Shown: one piece after another, positions 1 through 8,574 of the stretch
How positions within the stretch are numbered: position 1 is the stretch's first letter
Layout: the number at the start of each line of letters is the position of its first letter
Source of the DNA: Saccharothrix sp. S26
GTDB taxonomy: Bacteria; Actinomycetota; Actinomycetes; Mycobacteriales; Pseudonocardiaceae
NCBI RefSeq assembly: GCF_021390395.1
Contig: NZ_JAJUWT010000003.1
Span: forward strand, 394,840 to 458,839
DNA: 64,000 nt
Direction: 5' to 3'
Made by a program: the position numbers and the translations under genes
Notes under the pieces: model-generated
Told to the model about the DNA's origin: nothing
Database searches by the model: none
The model's input: the letters and a program-made list of their open reading frames with translations, nothing else

Positions 1-836
1 GCGCCGTGGCCGGGCTGGAGCCGCCCACCGCCGGGACCGTGTCGTGGGACGGCGTCGACCTGGCCGGGACGCCGGTGCACCGGCGCGGGTTCGGCCTGGT
101 GTTCCAGGACGGCCAGTTGTTCCCGCACCGGGACGTGGCGGGCAACGTGGCGTTCGGGCTGCGGATGCGCCGGGTGGACCGGGCGGCGCGCGCCGAGCGG
201 GTGGCCGAGCTGCTGGACCTGGTCGGCCTCACCGGGTACGCCGACCGCCGGGTGACCGAGCTGTCGGGCGGCGAGCAGCAGCGGGTGGCCCTGGCCCGTG
301 CGCTGGCGCCTCGGCCGAAACTGCTGTTGCTGGACGAGCCGCTGTCCGCGCTGGACCGGGCGTTGCGGGAACAGTTGGCGCTCGACCTGGCACGGCTGCT
401 GCGCGAGACGGGCACGACGGCCCTCGTCGTCACCCACGACCACGACGAGGCGTTCACGCTGGCCGACCGGGTGGCCGTGATGCGGGCGGGCCGGGTCGTG
501 CAGGTCGGCGAGCCGTCCGCGGTGTGGCAGCACCCGGTCGACGTGGACACCGCGCGCTTCCTGGGCTGCGGCCGCGTCCTGGCCCCCGAAGCGGCGCAGC
601 GCCTGGTCGGCGTCCGGGAACGCGTCGGCCTGCGTGCGACGGCGCTGCGGGTCGACCCGTCCGGGCCGATCCGGGCGGAGGTGGTGACCCGCGTCCACCG
701 CCGCGACCACGTGCGGCTGCTCGTGCGGCTGGACGGCGAGGACTTCGAGGCCGTGGCCGGGGTCGCCGACCCGCCGTCACCCGGCGACCACGTCACCCTG
801 ACCGTCGACCACGACGGGGTCGCGGTCATCGGCTGA
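1..836 (+). CDS. ABC transporter ATP-binding protein, 5' end cut off by the window
   Basis: The nucleotide-binding subunit of an ABC transporter. The reading frame is open to the left edge, and the Walker A motif that should precede it is absent, so the true start lies outside the window. Visible are the Q-loop ([11 protein letters not shown]), the signature [15 protein letters not shown], Walker B ([11 protein letters not shown]) and the H-loop (VVTHDHDEA). About 80 C-terminal residues look like a TOBE-type regulatory domain, as in importers of the ThiQ/FbpC/MalK/ModC group. Such ATPases energise uptake with a permease and a binding protein, presumably encoded upstream. The substrate cannot be read from this fragment; iron, thiamine or molybdate are possible. 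Confidence 0.9.
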   Translation, partial: AVAGLEPPTAGTVSWDGVDLAGTPVHRRGFGLVFQDGQLFPHRDVAGNVAFGLRMRRVDRAARAERVAELLDLVGLTGYADRRVTELSGGEQQRVALARALAPRPKLLLLDEPLSALDRALREQLALDLARLLRETGTTALVVTHDHDEAFTLADRVAVMRAGRVVQVGEPSAVWQHPVDVDTARFLGCGRVLAPEAAQRLVGVRERVGLRATALRVDPSGPIRAEVVTRVHRRDHVRLLVRLDGEDFEAVAGVADPPSPGDHVTLTVDHDGVAVIG

Positions 837-846
837 TCGCGTTCGC

Positions 847-1341
847 TCACAGGTCGAGGGCGTACTCCACGTCACCGTGCTCCGCGCCCTCGACGTAGTC
901 GGGCCACTGCTCGTGGAACGTGCGCACGCGCCGCAGCCCGACCTTCGCCAACACCCGCCGCGACCCGGTGTTCACCGTCATCGCGTACGCCACGACCCGC
1001 GTCAACCCCACCGCCCGCGCGTGCTCGACCAGCGCCGCCGCGCCCTCCGTCGCGTACCCGCGCCCCCAGTGGTCCGGGTGCAGCCGGTACCCCAGCTCGG
1101 CCACCCCCGGTTCCACCGGGCTCAGCTCGAACCAGCCGATGAACGCGCCCGACTCCTTCACGTGAGCCGCCCACCAGCCGCCCTCGGTCACCCTGGGCAG
1201 CACGACCCGCTCCACGTCATCCCGCGACACGGGCTTGCCGTCCTCGATGTACCGCATGACCCGCGGCTCGCCCAGCAGCCGGGCGACCGAGTCCACATCG
1301 GACTCCACGAGCGGGCGCAGCAGCAGCCGGGCGGTCTCCAC
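847..1341 (-). CDS. GNAT family N-acetyltransferase (RimJ/RimL type)
   Basis: A 164-residue acetyltransferase predicted to move an acetyl group from acetyl-CoA to an amine; substrate unknown. It opens with the typical VETARLLLRPL, has the acetyl-CoA loop DHWGRGYATEGA near residue 105, and ends with the family's VNTGSRRVLAKVGL segment. This matches the Acetyltransf_3 (ribosomal-protein-alanine acetyltransferase-like) group. I chose GTG at 1341 because the domain begins there; the frame stays open upstream without homology-like sequence. It starts 15 bases after the stop of the ABC permease gene on the same strand and may be the last gene of that operon. Confidence 0.85.
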   Translation of the reverse strand: METARLLLRPLVESDVDSVARLLGEPRVMRYIEDGKPVSRDDVERVVLPRVTEGGWWAAHVKESGAFIGWFELSPVEPGVAELGYRLHPDHWGRGYATEGAAALVEHARAVGLTRVVAYAMTVNTGSRRVLAKVGLRRVRTFHEQWPDYVEGAEHGDVEYALDL

Positions 1342-1355
1342 GGGCCGATTCTGCG

Positions 1356-2189
1356 CTAGTTGTCCTTGGTGGCCAACCGCATTGCCGCCAACGACATCCC
1401 GATCAGGATGTAGCAACCCGCCAGCGCCGTGCCGCGCCACAACGCCTCCGTCGGCAACGGGTCGCGCATCACGTCGATCAGACCGTCCCACGCGGACGTG
1501 ATGAGGTACGGGTGCAGCCAGTCCAACGCGCTGAAGATGCCCAGCACCGCGAACACGATCACGCCGGCCATCGTCGCCGCCATCACCACCAGCGGGTGCT
1601 CGGTGCACGCCGAGATCGCCATCGCGATCGCCGCCACACCCCACACCTGCACGGTGACCAGCAGGATCGTCAGCACGATCCGCCCCAGCGCCGCGCCGAT
1701 CGGCAGCGTGGACCCCGACAGCGTCAGCATCCCCTCACCGCCGAACAGCACCACACCGGTGATCGCGCCCACGAACGCGATCAGCGTCACCGCGAACAAC
1801 GTCATCGTGGCCACGCCGAACGCCTTGATGCCCAGCAGCCGCAGCCGCCCCACCGGCGAGATCATCAACCCGCGCAGCGTGCCGTGCTGCGCCTCACCGG
1901 CCAGCCCGTCGGCCGCCCAGATCGCACCCACCAGCGGCAGCAGCAGCGGCAGGGCCAGCATCAGCGTGAACACCGGCAGCACCAGCCCGTTGCCCGCGAT
2001 GATCGCGGCCAGCCCCGGCCCGGCGGGCCCGTCGCCGTCGACGGCGAACCACAGCCCGATCCCGGCCAGGACCGGCACCAGGCACAGCGACGCCAGCCCG
2101 ATCACCGTCCGCGGCCGGCGCAGGATCCAGCGCAGCTCCGAGCGCAGTTGCCTGCCCAGCGGAGCGCGCGTCGCGACCAGCGCGCTCAT
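1356..2189 (-). CDS. ABC-2 type transporter permease
   Basis: A 277-residue integral membrane protein with about six hydrophobic segments (first at residues 28-50, then near 70-95, 120-150, 170-195, 205-230 and 250-270). It fits ABC-2 type exporters of the NatB/YhgE kind. The ATG at 2189 overlaps the stop of the upstream ATPase gene by four bases, so the two are translationally coupled and should form one transporter. A LolA-like exported protein precedes the ATPase, so a role in moving lipids, lipoproteins or antibiotics out of the membrane is plausible. The substrate is not visible. Confidence 0.85.
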   Translation of the reverse strand: MSALVATRAPLGRQLRSELRWILRRPRTVIGLASLCLVPVLAGIGLWFAVDGDGPAGPGLAAIIAGNGLVLPVFTLMLALPLLLPLVGAIWAADGLAGEAQHGTLRGLMISPVGRLRLLGIKAFGVATMTLFAVTLIAFVGAITGVVLFGGEGMLTLSGSTLPIGAALGRIVLTILLVTVQVWGVAAIAMAISACTEHPLVVMAATMAGVIVFAVLGIFSALDWLHPYLITSAWDGLIDVMRDPLPTEALWRGTALAGCYILIGMSLAAMRLATKDN

Positions 2190-3199
2190 CGCGCACCCTC
2201 CTCGATCGTGTCCACCGCGGACAGGTTGTGCTCGGACTCCTCGGCCTCGGTGAGCCGCGCGAACAGGTCCTCCAGCCCGGTGCGGTGGCGACGCGCCTCG
2301 TGCACCGCGACCCCCGCGTTCACCAGCGCCTGCACCACCACGGGCGCGGTCGTGCCGATCAGCTCGACCCGCACGCCGCCCTCGATCGGCCGCGCCGAGA
2401 TCCGACCGGCGCGCAACGCGTTCAGCGCCTCGTCCACGTCCGGCGTGACGACGAGCAGCGAGCTGCTGTCGGCGTGCAGCAGCTCGGCCAGCTCCCCTTG
2501 CGCCACCACGGTGCCGCGGTGCAGCACGGCCACGTGCGTGCACGTCGCCTCGATCTCGCTGAGCAGGTGCGACGACACGACGACCGTGCTGCCCGCCTCG
2601 TGCAGGTCGGCGATCACCTTGCGCACCTCGCGCGTGCCCGCCGGGTCCAGGCCGTTGGTCGGCTCGTCCAGCACGATCAGCTTCCGCTTCACCAGCAGCG
2701 CCGAGGCCAGCCCCAGCCGCTGCTTCATGCCCAGCGAGTACCCCCGGTAGCGCCGGTGCGCGGCGGCGGCCAGGCCGACCCGCTCCAACGCGTCCTCGAC
2801 GGCCTGCTTGATGTCACCGGTGGCCAGCAGCGGCTCGAACGCCGCCGCCCGCCGCAGGTTCTCCCGACCCGACAGGAACGGGTGGAACCCCGGACCCTCG
2901 ACCAGCGCGCCCACGTGCGGCAACGCCTGCGCGACGCCGTCGGGCAACGCCTTCCCCAGCAGCTCGACCTCCCCCTCGGTCGGCCGCACGAGCCCGAGCA
3001 GCATGCGGATCGTGGTGGTCTTGCCCGACCCGTTCGGGCCGAGCATCCCGAGCACCGCCCCCCGCGGCACGTCGAGGTCCACCCGGTCCACCGCGACCGT
3101 GCGCCCGTACACCTTGCGCAGCCCTCGCGTCCGGGCCGCGAGGACCGGGGTGGAGCCGGCGGTCGCCGGCTCCACCCGCGCGCTGGTCGAGGTGGTCAC
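2186..3199 (-). CDS. ABC transporter ATP-binding protein (ABC-2 exporter type)
   Basis: A 337-residue ATPase with Walker A GPNGSGKTTT, the degenerate signature YSLGMKQRLGLA usual for ABC-2/drug-type exporters, Walker B LIVLDEPTNGLDP and H-loop VVVSSHLLSE. A C-terminal extension of about 80 residues resembles the DrrA/CcmA-type tail. GTG at 3199 was chosen because it overlaps the stop of the LolA-like gene as GTGA. It also overlaps the permease start by four bases, making a tightly coupled exported-protein/ATPase/permease operon. Confidence 0.9.
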   Translation of the reverse strand: MTTSTSARVEPATAGSTPVLAARTRGLRKVYGRTVAVDRVDLDVPRGAVLGMLGPNGSGKTTTIRMLLGLVRPTEGEVELLGKALPDGVAQALPHVGALVEGPGFHPFLSGRENLRRAAAFEPLLATGDIKQAVEDALERVGLAAAAHRRYRGYSLGMKQRLGLASALLVKRKLIVLDEPTNGLDPAGTREVRKVIADLHEAGSTVVVSSHLLSEIEATCTHVAVLHRGTVVAQGELAELLHADSSSLLVVTPDVDEALNALRAGRISARPIEGGVRVELIGTTAPVVVQALVNAGVAVHEARRHRTGLEDLFARLTEAEESEHNLSAVDTIEEGAR

Positions 3200-4332
3200 T
3201 TGACCTGGCCGATCGCGTCCACCAGCACCTGCTCCGGCACCGCGCCCGCGGCCACCCGGCCGTCGTCGGCGATCAGCACGCCACCGACCCGCGTCGTGAT
3301 GAGCGTGCCCGAGCCCCACGCGCCGCTGACCGGCTTGCCCAGCTGCTTGACCAGGCCCTGCACGTCGACGTCCGCGTCCTGGCCGCGGTCGGACCAGCGG
3401 CCCTCGCGCTGACCCCTCTGCTGCGCCTCCGCGAGCCCGGCCAGGGCGTCCCGCGGCACCCGCGCGGCCAGCACGACGTCCCAGCCCTCGCCGATGACCT
3501 GCGGGTTCGCCTCGGTGAACACCTTCTCGGCCGCCGCCTTGTCCTCCGCCGACGGCTCGCCGACCTCCGGCTCGGTCACCTTCGCCCCGGCCGGCGGCGC
3601 GAACGCGAACAGCGACGCGTCCTGCGGGCCCACGGTCAGCTCGGAGAACCCGACCTGCGCGGCGGGCGCGTCCGTGCCGTTGGTCAGCACGGCCACCCGC
3701 AGCGGCACCCGCAGCTCCGAGTCGACCGCGACGCGCACCTCGCGCAGCACCGTCTTCTCGGTCGGCTTCGGCGTCAGCACCAGCTCGTACACCGGCCGGT
3801 TCGCCACCCGCGCGGTGCCGTCGACGGTGACGTCGCTGTACTGCTGGATCGCCGCCACCACCTGCCGCGACAACGTCACCGGGTCGGTCGGCGCGGCCTT
3901 CGGCTCACCGCCCAGGTCCGGCTCGGCCCGCTCGAACGAGCCGTGCGGCAGCTTGGTCACGGTCTGGTCCGCGGAGTCCCACAGCCACGCGGTCCGCCCG
4001 TCGTCGACGAACGTGCGCTCGGAGTCGCCGCCGGGCAGCTGCACCCGCAGCTTGCCCGTGCCGTCGGTCCAGATCCGCAGGTTGCTGGCACCGTCGGACA
4101 GCTGCGGCACACCCGCGATGGCCGGGATGCCCAGGTCGTTGTCCACGTCCACGGTGCCGCCGAACGCGGCCGGCTTCGCGTTGAGCACGGACTCGACCAG
4201 CGCCTCGGCGCTGACGTCCGGCAGCACCGGTGCGGGCCCGGCGCCGGCGGGCATCGCGAGCAGCCCCAGCCCGGTCGCGCCGGCGACCACCCCCACCGCC
4301 GCCGCCACGACGGTCACCCTTCTCCGGTTCAT
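3196..4332 (-). CDS. LolA/RseB-like exported protein
   Basis: A 378-residue protein with an N-terminal hydrophobic signal or anchor (about residues 5-32, ending ...AMPAGAG). A LolA/MucB(RseB)-like half-barrel follows, with RTFVDDGRTAWLWDS, LTPKPTEKTVLREV and VFTEANPQVIGEGWDVV as recognisable family-type segments. In proteobacteria this fold carries lipoproteins (LolA) or senses them for the envelope-stress anti-sigma factor (RseB). Actinobacterial members are often encoded with an ABC-2 exporter, as here. It is the first gene of the operon, 150 bases from a divergent two-component system. TCTCAG repeats at 4395-4440 point towards it, so control by that response regulator is likely. Confidence 0.75.
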   Translation of the reverse strand: MNRRRVTVVAAAVGVVAGATGLGLLAMPAGAGPAPVLPDVSAEALVESVLNAKPAAFGGTVDVDNDLGIPAIAGVPQLSDGASNLRIWTDGTGKLRVQLPGGDSERTFVDDGRTAWLWDSADQTVTKLPHGSFERAEPDLGGEPKAAPTDPVTLSRQVVAAIQQYSDVTVDGTARVANRPVYELVLTPKPTEKTVLREVRVAVDSELRVPLRVAVLTNGTDAPAAQVGFSELTVGPQDASLFAFAPPAGAKVTEPEVGEPSAEDKAAAEKVFTEANPQVIGEGWDVVLAARVPRDALAGLAEAQQRGQREGRWSDRGQDADVDVQGLVKQLGKPVSGAWGSGTLITTRVGGVLIADDGRVAAGAVPEQVLVDAIGQVK

Positions 4333-4394
4333 GTGTCCCTCCTCCGCCGGGCAGCCCCTTGCGACCCGACGCCACAGACGCTCCTCCGCACGCC

Positions 4395-4440
4395 CTGAGA
4401 TCGCGCTGAGAGCGGGCCGCACGCTGAGAGCGCACTGAGA
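4395..4440 (-). promoter_or_regulatory. Four TCTCAG repeats with 11-bp spacing: probable response-regulator binding site
   Basis: On the minus strand TCTCAG occurs four times, its plus-strand CTGAGA starting at 4395, 4406, 4424 and 4435, that is two pairs spaced exactly 11 bp, with 18 bp between the pairs. Tandem sites one helical turn apart are the usual binding pattern of OmpR-family response regulators. The array lies between the LolA-like operon and the response-regulator gene and faces the former. The same hexamer with the same spacing occurs upstream of sigE (52380-52406). Confidence 0.65.
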
Positions 4441-4482
4441 CTCCCGCGCCGATTGTCCTCCTCACGGGGCATGCTGTGGGAC

Positions 4483-5217
4483 GTGAGACCACGGGTGCTG
4501 GTTGTCGACGACGAGATCGGCGTGCGACGCGCGTTGGAACGCGGCCTGTCCGCGGAGGGCATGGAAGTGGTGACGGCCGCCGACGGCCCCAACGCCCTGC
4601 GCGTGGCGTTGACCGGCGCGTTCGACGTGGTGCTGCTGGACATCATGCTGCCCGGCCTGTCCGGCTACCGGGTGCTCCAGCGGATGCGCGCCGAGGGCGT
4701 GCGCACGCCCGTGCTGATGGTGTCGGCCAAGGACGGCGAGGTCGACCAGGCCGACGGCCTCGACCTCGGCGCGGACGGCTACCTGGTGAAGCCGTTCTCG
4801 TTCGTGGTGCTGGTGGCGCAGGTGCGGGCCCTGCTGCGGCGCAACTCCGCGGACCTCGCGCGGCGCAGGCTCAAGCTGGGCGAGCTGGTGGTGGACCGCG
4901 CCGTGCGCGAGGTGAGCTGGGCGGGCGAGCCGGTGTCGCTGTCGCCGCGCGAGTACGCCGTGCTCGACGTGCTCGCCAGCCGGGCCGGGTCCGTGGTCAC
5001 CAAGGACGAGCTGCTGCGCACGGTGTGGGGCGACGAGCAGGCCGCCACCCGCAACGCGGTCGAGGTGTACGTCGGCTACCTGCGGCGCAAGCTCGACGCG
5101 ATGGGCGCGGGCGAGGTCGTGCGGACCGTGCGCGGGCACGGCTACCTGGCCTCCACGCCCGACCTGGACGCGGCGCTGGGTGCGGCGGGAACCCCGGCGG
5201 GGACCAGGCGCAGGTGA
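4483..5217 (+). CDS. OmpR/PhoB-family response regulator
   Basis: A 244-residue DNA-binding response regulator. The receiver domain (residues 1-120) shows RPRVLVVDDE, the phospho-acceptor in VVLLDIMLPG and the conserved lysine in LVKPFS. The winged helix (about 135-230) ends NAVEVYVGYLRRKLD and VRTVRGHGYLAS. The frame could start at ATG 4471, but GTG 4483 places the receiver immediately at the N-terminus. The histidine kinase start overlaps its stop as GTGA. Its likely targets are the TCTCAG arrays at 4395-4440 and 52380-52406. It resembles MprA/CseB-type envelope regulators in general design; orthology to MprA is not shown. Confidence 0.9.
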   Translation: MRPRVLVVDDEIGVRRALERGLSAEGMEVVTAADGPNALRVALTGAFDVVLLDIMLPGLSGYRVLQRMRAEGVRTPVLMVSAKDGEVDQADGLDLGADGYLVKPFSFVVLVAQVRALLRRNSADLARRRLKLGELVVDRAVREVSWAGEPVSLSPREYAVLDVLASRAGSVVTKDELLRTVWGDEQAATRNAVEVYVGYLRRKLDAMGAGEVVRTVRGHGYLASTPDLDAALGAAGTPAGTRRR

Positions 5218-6497
5218 ACCTGGTGCGGTGGTGGCCGCGCCGGTGGTGGCTGCACCGGACGCTGCGGTTCCGGATCACCGTCGTGGCGACCGGCGTGGCG
5301 CTGCTGTGCCTGCTCGCGTTCACCCTGCTCGCCCCGCAGCTCATCGGGTACGTGCAGGTCAGCGCGGTGGACCGGGAGCTGACCAAGGCGGGCACCGTGC
5401 GCGTGCTCGACACCGCGGGCACCCCGCTGGACGGCGGGCCGCGACCCGACCTGACCGCGGCGGAGATCCGCGCGCTCAAAGCGGGCGACCCGGTGCTGCG
5501 CGTCGACGGGGCCAGCGCGCACCGGTGGATCGGCCGGGTCGTGTTCACCGCGGACGGCACGCCTGAGCTGCACGTCACCGGCGACACCCTGATCGGCTAC
5601 CGCGAGGCCAACCAGCTCGGCACGCGGTGGCTGGCCGTGGCCGCGGTGCTGGTCGCGGGCCTGGTGGGGATCGCGACGTGGCTCGCCGTGCGGTCGTCGT
5701 TGCGGCCCGTGGAGCGGATGCGGGTGGCCGCGGCGGAGCTGCCGCGCGGGCAACGCCTGCCCGTGCCGGCCGCGCGGGACGAGCTGCAAGCGCTTGCGGA
5801 GGCGTTGAACGCGCTGCTCGCCAGGCGTGACGAGGCCACCGAACGGCTGCGCCGGTTCACCGGTGACGCCGCGCACGAGCTGCGCTCGCCCGTGACGTCC
5901 GTGCGGGCGCAGGCCGAGGTGGCGGTCGCGCACCCCGACCCGGACTTCTCCATCGAGGTGCTGGAATCGGTCGTCGAGGAGTCCGAGCGGCTGTCCGCGC
6001 TGGTCGACGCGCTGCTGATCCTGGCCCGCGCGGACACCGGCGAGCTGCCCCGCGCCGAACCCGTCGACCTCGTGCTGCAAGCGCAGGCCGCGGTGGACCG
6101 GATGGGGGAGACCGACCTGCTCGTGCAGTTGGCCGCGCCCCTGTCGGCGTGCCTGATCTCCGCCGCGCGCACCGAGGTGGAGCTGGTGCTGGACAACCTG
6201 CTGCGCAACGCGGCCCGGTACGCCCGGACGTTCATCCGGATCTCGGTGCTGCCCGCCGCCCGCGAGGTGCGGCTGCTGGTGGACGACGACGGGCACGGCA
6301 TCCCCGAGGAGCACCGGGAGAAGGTGTTCGACCGCTTCTACCGGGTCGAATCCGATCGCGGACGGGCCACCGGCGGGTTCGGGCTCGGCCTCGCGCTCGT
6401 GGCGCACCTCGTGCGGCGACGGCGGGGCACGATCCGGGCCGGTGAGTCACCCGAGGGCGGCGCGCGGCTGGAGGTGCGCTGGCCGCTCTACCGGTGA
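5214..6497 (+). CDS. Sensor histidine kinase
   Basis: A 427-residue membrane kinase. TM1 lies at about residues 20-42, followed by an extracytoplasmic sensor loop of about 90 residues, TM2 at about 138-160, and a HAMP segment. The HisKA phospho-acceptor is in AAHELRSPVTSV, and the HATPase domain shows N box LDNLLRNAARYA, G1 VDDDGHGIPEEH and G2 GGFGLGLALV. All catalytic boxes are intact. GTG at 5214 overlaps the regulator's stop by four bases, so the pair is a two-component system. The short sensor loop and the LolA-like neighbour suggest an envelope signal, which is inference. Confidence 0.92.
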   Translation: MNLVRWWPRRWWLHRTLRFRITVVATGVALLCLLAFTLLAPQLIGYVQVSAVDRELTKAGTVRVLDTAGTPLDGGPRPDLTAAEIRALKAGDPVLRVDGASAHRWIGRVVFTADGTPELHVTGDTLIGYREANQLGTRWLAVAAVLVAGLVGIATWLAVRSSLRPVERMRVAAAELPRGQRLPVPAARDELQALAEALNALLARRDEATERLRRFTGDAAHELRSPVTSVRAQAEVAVAHPDPDFSIEVLESVVEESERLSALVDALLILARADTGELPRAEPVDLVLQAQAAVDRMGETDLLVQLAAPLSACLISAARTEVELVLDNLLRNAARYARTFIRISVLPAAREVRLLVDDDGHGIPEEHREKVFDRFYRVESDRGRATGGFGLGLALVAHLVRRRRGTIRAGESPEGGARLEVRWPLYR

Positions 6498-6522
6498 CGT
6501 GCGGCTGACAAGATGTGCGACC

Positions 6523-7338
6523 GTGCCCGAGCTGAGGACCACCACCCTGGTCGACGCCCCGTTGCGGACCGTCGCCGCCGCGTTGCTGGACGCCCGACTG
6601 CTGGCGCGGGCCGTGCGCGGGCTGGGGGTGCGGATCACCGGCGGCGCGCCGGTGCTGTTCGCGGGCGCTTCGCTGGCCGGGTCGGTGGGGCCGGTGAACG
6701 GGACGCTGGTCGTGACGCGGGCCGACACCACGGGCGTGTCGGCGGAGCTGGTCGGCGGGCCGTTGCCGCGGTTCACGCTGGTCACGGACCTGTTGCACAC
6801 CGGTGGCGGCACGATGGTGGTCGACTCGGTCGAGTGGACCAGCCCCGGCGGGCCGTTCGGCCGCCTGGCGGACGTGCTCGTGGGCCGTGGCCTGGCCTTG
6901 AAGGTCTTGGAGGCACGTGCCGCCGCCGTGTCCGCGCGGAGCGTCGAGCTGCTTCGCGCGCGCGTGGTGGTAGCCGCCGCGATCATCCACGAGGGCCGCC
7001 TGCTGGCCCAGCAACGCGGCTACCCGCCCGAGGCGGCGGGCAAGTGGGAGCTCCCGGGCGGCCGCGTCGAACCGGACGAGACCGACCACGACGCCGTGAT
7101 CCGCGAGTGCGCCGAGGAGCTGGGCATCACCGTCACCCCGGGCGACCAGGTGGGCCCGGACATCCCGCTGCGCCCCGACCTGCTGCTGCGCGCCTACGCG
7201 GCCACCCTGACCTCGGGCACCCCGACCCCGACCGACCACCAGGCCACCCGCTGGCTGACCTCCACCACCCTGGACACCGTCGACTGGCTCCCCGCCGACC
7301 GCGTCCTCCTCCCCACCCTCCACCTCCTCCTCCCCTAA
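6523..7338 (+). CDS. SRPBCC-like domain fused to a Nudix (MutT-type) hydrolase
   Basis: A 271-residue two-domain protein. Residues 1-140 look like a START/SRPBCC ligand-binding fold (VPELRTTTLVDAPLRTVA..., and a C-terminal helix GRLADVLVGRGLALKVLEAR), as in polyketide cyclase/CoxG-type proteins. Residues 148-271 are a Nudix hydrolase with a complete box: GGRVEPDE, seven residues, then RECAEELGI. The IIHEGRLLAQQRGYPPEAAGKWELPGG lead-in is typical of MutT-like (deoxy)nucleotide pyrophosphohydrolases. There is no stop or frameshift between the halves, so the fusion is real in this sequence. GTG 6523 follows the kinase gene by 25 bases. Confidence 0.8.
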   Translation: MPELRTTTLVDAPLRTVAAALLDARLLARAVRGLGVRITGGAPVLFAGASLAGSVGPVNGTLVVTRADTTGVSAELVGGPLPRFTLVTDLLHTGGGTMVVDSVEWTSPGGPFGRLADVLVGRGLALKVLEARAAAVSARSVELLRARVVVAAAIIHEGRLLAQQRGYPPEAAGKWELPGGRVEPDETDHDAVIRECAEELGITVTPGDQVGPDIPLRPDLLLRAYAATLTSGTPTPTDHQATRWLTSTTLDTVDWLPADRVLLPTLHLLLP

Positions 7339-7350
7339 AACCCCGCGCGT

Positions 7351-7510
7351 GTCCTACGTTCAGAACGCGAGAGTCCTACGTTCAGAACACGAGAGTCCTA
7401 CGTTCAGAACCCCCGAGTTCAACGCTCAGACCGACCGACCGGTCTGCCGAGTGTTGAACTCGAGGGTCGCGAACGTAGGACTCTCGCGGCGTGAACGTAG
7501 GACTCTCGCG
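7351..7510. repeat. Composite palindromic intergenic repeat, copy 1
   Basis: The left side carries three tandem copies (first one partial) of a 22-base unit containing GAGAGTCCTACGTTC. The right side carries two copies of the same unit inverted. Between them is a 14-base inverted pair, CGAGTTCAACGCTC at 7414-7427 and GAGTGTTGAACTCG at 7449-7462, around a GACCGACCGACCGGTC core. It fills nearly the whole gap between the convergent Nudix and trpS genes, so it could fold as a bidirectional terminator. A second copy lies at 24231-24370, also between convergent genes. Confidence 0.85.
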
Positions 7511-7514
7511 GGGG

Positions 7515-8480
7515 TCAGGACAGGCCCGACATGCGGAGGGCGGCGTCCAGGCGGTGGGTGCAGCGCTCACGGGAGCGCTCCGCGCCGTGGGCGCGGGCCC
7601 GGTCCAGCTCGGCCGGGTCGTCCAGCAGGCGTTGGGTGACCTCGCGCACGGGACGCAGCTCCTCGATCACCGCGTCCGCCGTGACCTCCTTCAACTCCGA
7701 GTAGTCCGACAACGACGACGCCAGCTCGGCAGGCTCCTTGCGCGTGCACGCGGCCAGGATCTCCAGCAGGTTCGCCACCCCCGGCTGCTCCACCGGCGCG
7801 TAACGCACCTCGCCCAGGTCGTCGGTCACCGCACGCCGGATCTTGCGCCGCACCAGGTCCGGCGGGTCCAGCACGAACACCGTGCCCGCCGCGTCCTTCG
7901 CGGTCTTGGCCATCTTCCGCGACGGGTCCGCCAGGTCGCGCACCCGTGACGCGGTCGGCGGCACCACGGACCGCGGCACCACGAACACCTCGCCGTAAGC
8001 GCCGTTGAACCGACGCGCCAGCACCCGCGCCAGCTCCACGTGCTGCCGCTGGTCGTCACCGACCGGCACCTCGTGCGCACCCTGCAACAGGATGTCGGCC
8101 GCCATCAGCACCGGGTACGTGAGCAGGCTCAACCGCACCGACGACCGGCCCGCCGACTTCTCCTTGAACTGGATCATCCGCGCCGCTTCGCCGTACGTGC
8201 AGGTGCACTCCAGCACCCACGTCAACGCGCCGAGCTCGCGGACCAGGTCCGACTGCACGGCCACCGAGCGCGGGTCGACGCCGGCGGCGATGAGCACCGC
8301 CAACTGCTCCCGTGTCAGCGATCGCAGTCGTGACGGGTTGTGCGACGTCGTCATCGCGTGCAGGTCGCTGATGAAGTAGACGTCCTCTTCGGTGCCGTCG
8401 GCGGCCCACCGCCGGATCGCGCCGAGGTAGTTGCCCAGCTGGACCGGGCCGGACGGGGTGATCGCGGACAGCCTGATCAT
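7515..8480 (-). CDS. trpS: Tryptophanyl-tRNA synthetase
   Basis: A 321-residue class I aminoacyl-tRNA synthetase that charges tRNA-Trp in the cytoplasm. It begins MIRLSAITPSGPVQLGNYLG, the TrpRS form of the HIGH region. ISDLHAMTT (tryptophan-site loop), MIQFKEKS and YPVLMAADILL follow, and the KMSKS loop reads RKMAKTAK. ATG 8480 was chosen because the TrpRS fold begins there. The reading frame upstream crosses a terminator hairpin and a separate leader peptide, so it is not coding. In Streptomyces coelicolor an auxiliary, indolmycin-resistant TrpRS is controlled by ribosome-mediated attenuation; the layout here suggests the same type of control, though resistance itself cannot be read. Confidence 0.93.
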   Translation of the reverse strand: MIRLSAITPSGPVQLGNYLGAIRRWAADGTEEDVYFISDLHAMTTSHNPSRLRSLTREQLAVLIAAGVDPRSVAVQSDLVRELGALTWVLECTCTYGEAARMIQFKEKSAGRSSVRLSLLTYPVLMAADILLQGAHEVPVGDDQRQHVELARVLARRFNGAYGEVFVVPRSVVPPTASRVRDLADPSRKMAKTAKDAAGTVFVLDPPDLVRRKIRRAVTDDLGEVRYAPVEQPGVANLLEILAACTRKEPAELASSLSDYSELKEVTADAVIEELRPVREVTQRLLDDPAELDRARAHGAERSRERCTHRLDAALRMSGLS

Positions 8481-8527
8481 GGTGATCCCTTCGGGGTGTG
8501 CCCGCTCGGCCCGAACCCCCGAAAGCA

Positions 8528-8556
8528 CGAAGGCCGCCCCAGCGGGCGGCCTGCGT
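8528..8556 (-). terminator. Attenuator terminator upstream of trpS
   Basis: In the trpS transcript AGGCCGCC (8552-8545) and GGCGGCCT (8538-8531) form an 8-bp GC stem with a 6-base loop, extendable by a few pairs, followed by a pyrimidine-rich stretch before trpS. The leader segment GGCGGCC just before the leader-peptide stop is complementary to the left arm GGCCGCC. A leader:left-arm pairing (antiterminator) and the terminator hairpin would therefore exclude each other. Confidence 0.75.
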
Positions 8557-8574
8557 TCGTCTGACGCGCAGTTC

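Noticed and set aside
1356..2543. Extended start of the ABC-2 permease frame upstream of 2189
   Set aside because: The extension is antisense-like Arg/Ala-rich sequence inside the ATPase gene; ATG 2189 overlaps the ATPase stop in the normal way.
7351..7510. Possible CRISPR array (repeated 22-base units)
   Set aside because: Units are directly adjacent without unique spacers, and the second half is inverted; no cas genes are nearby.
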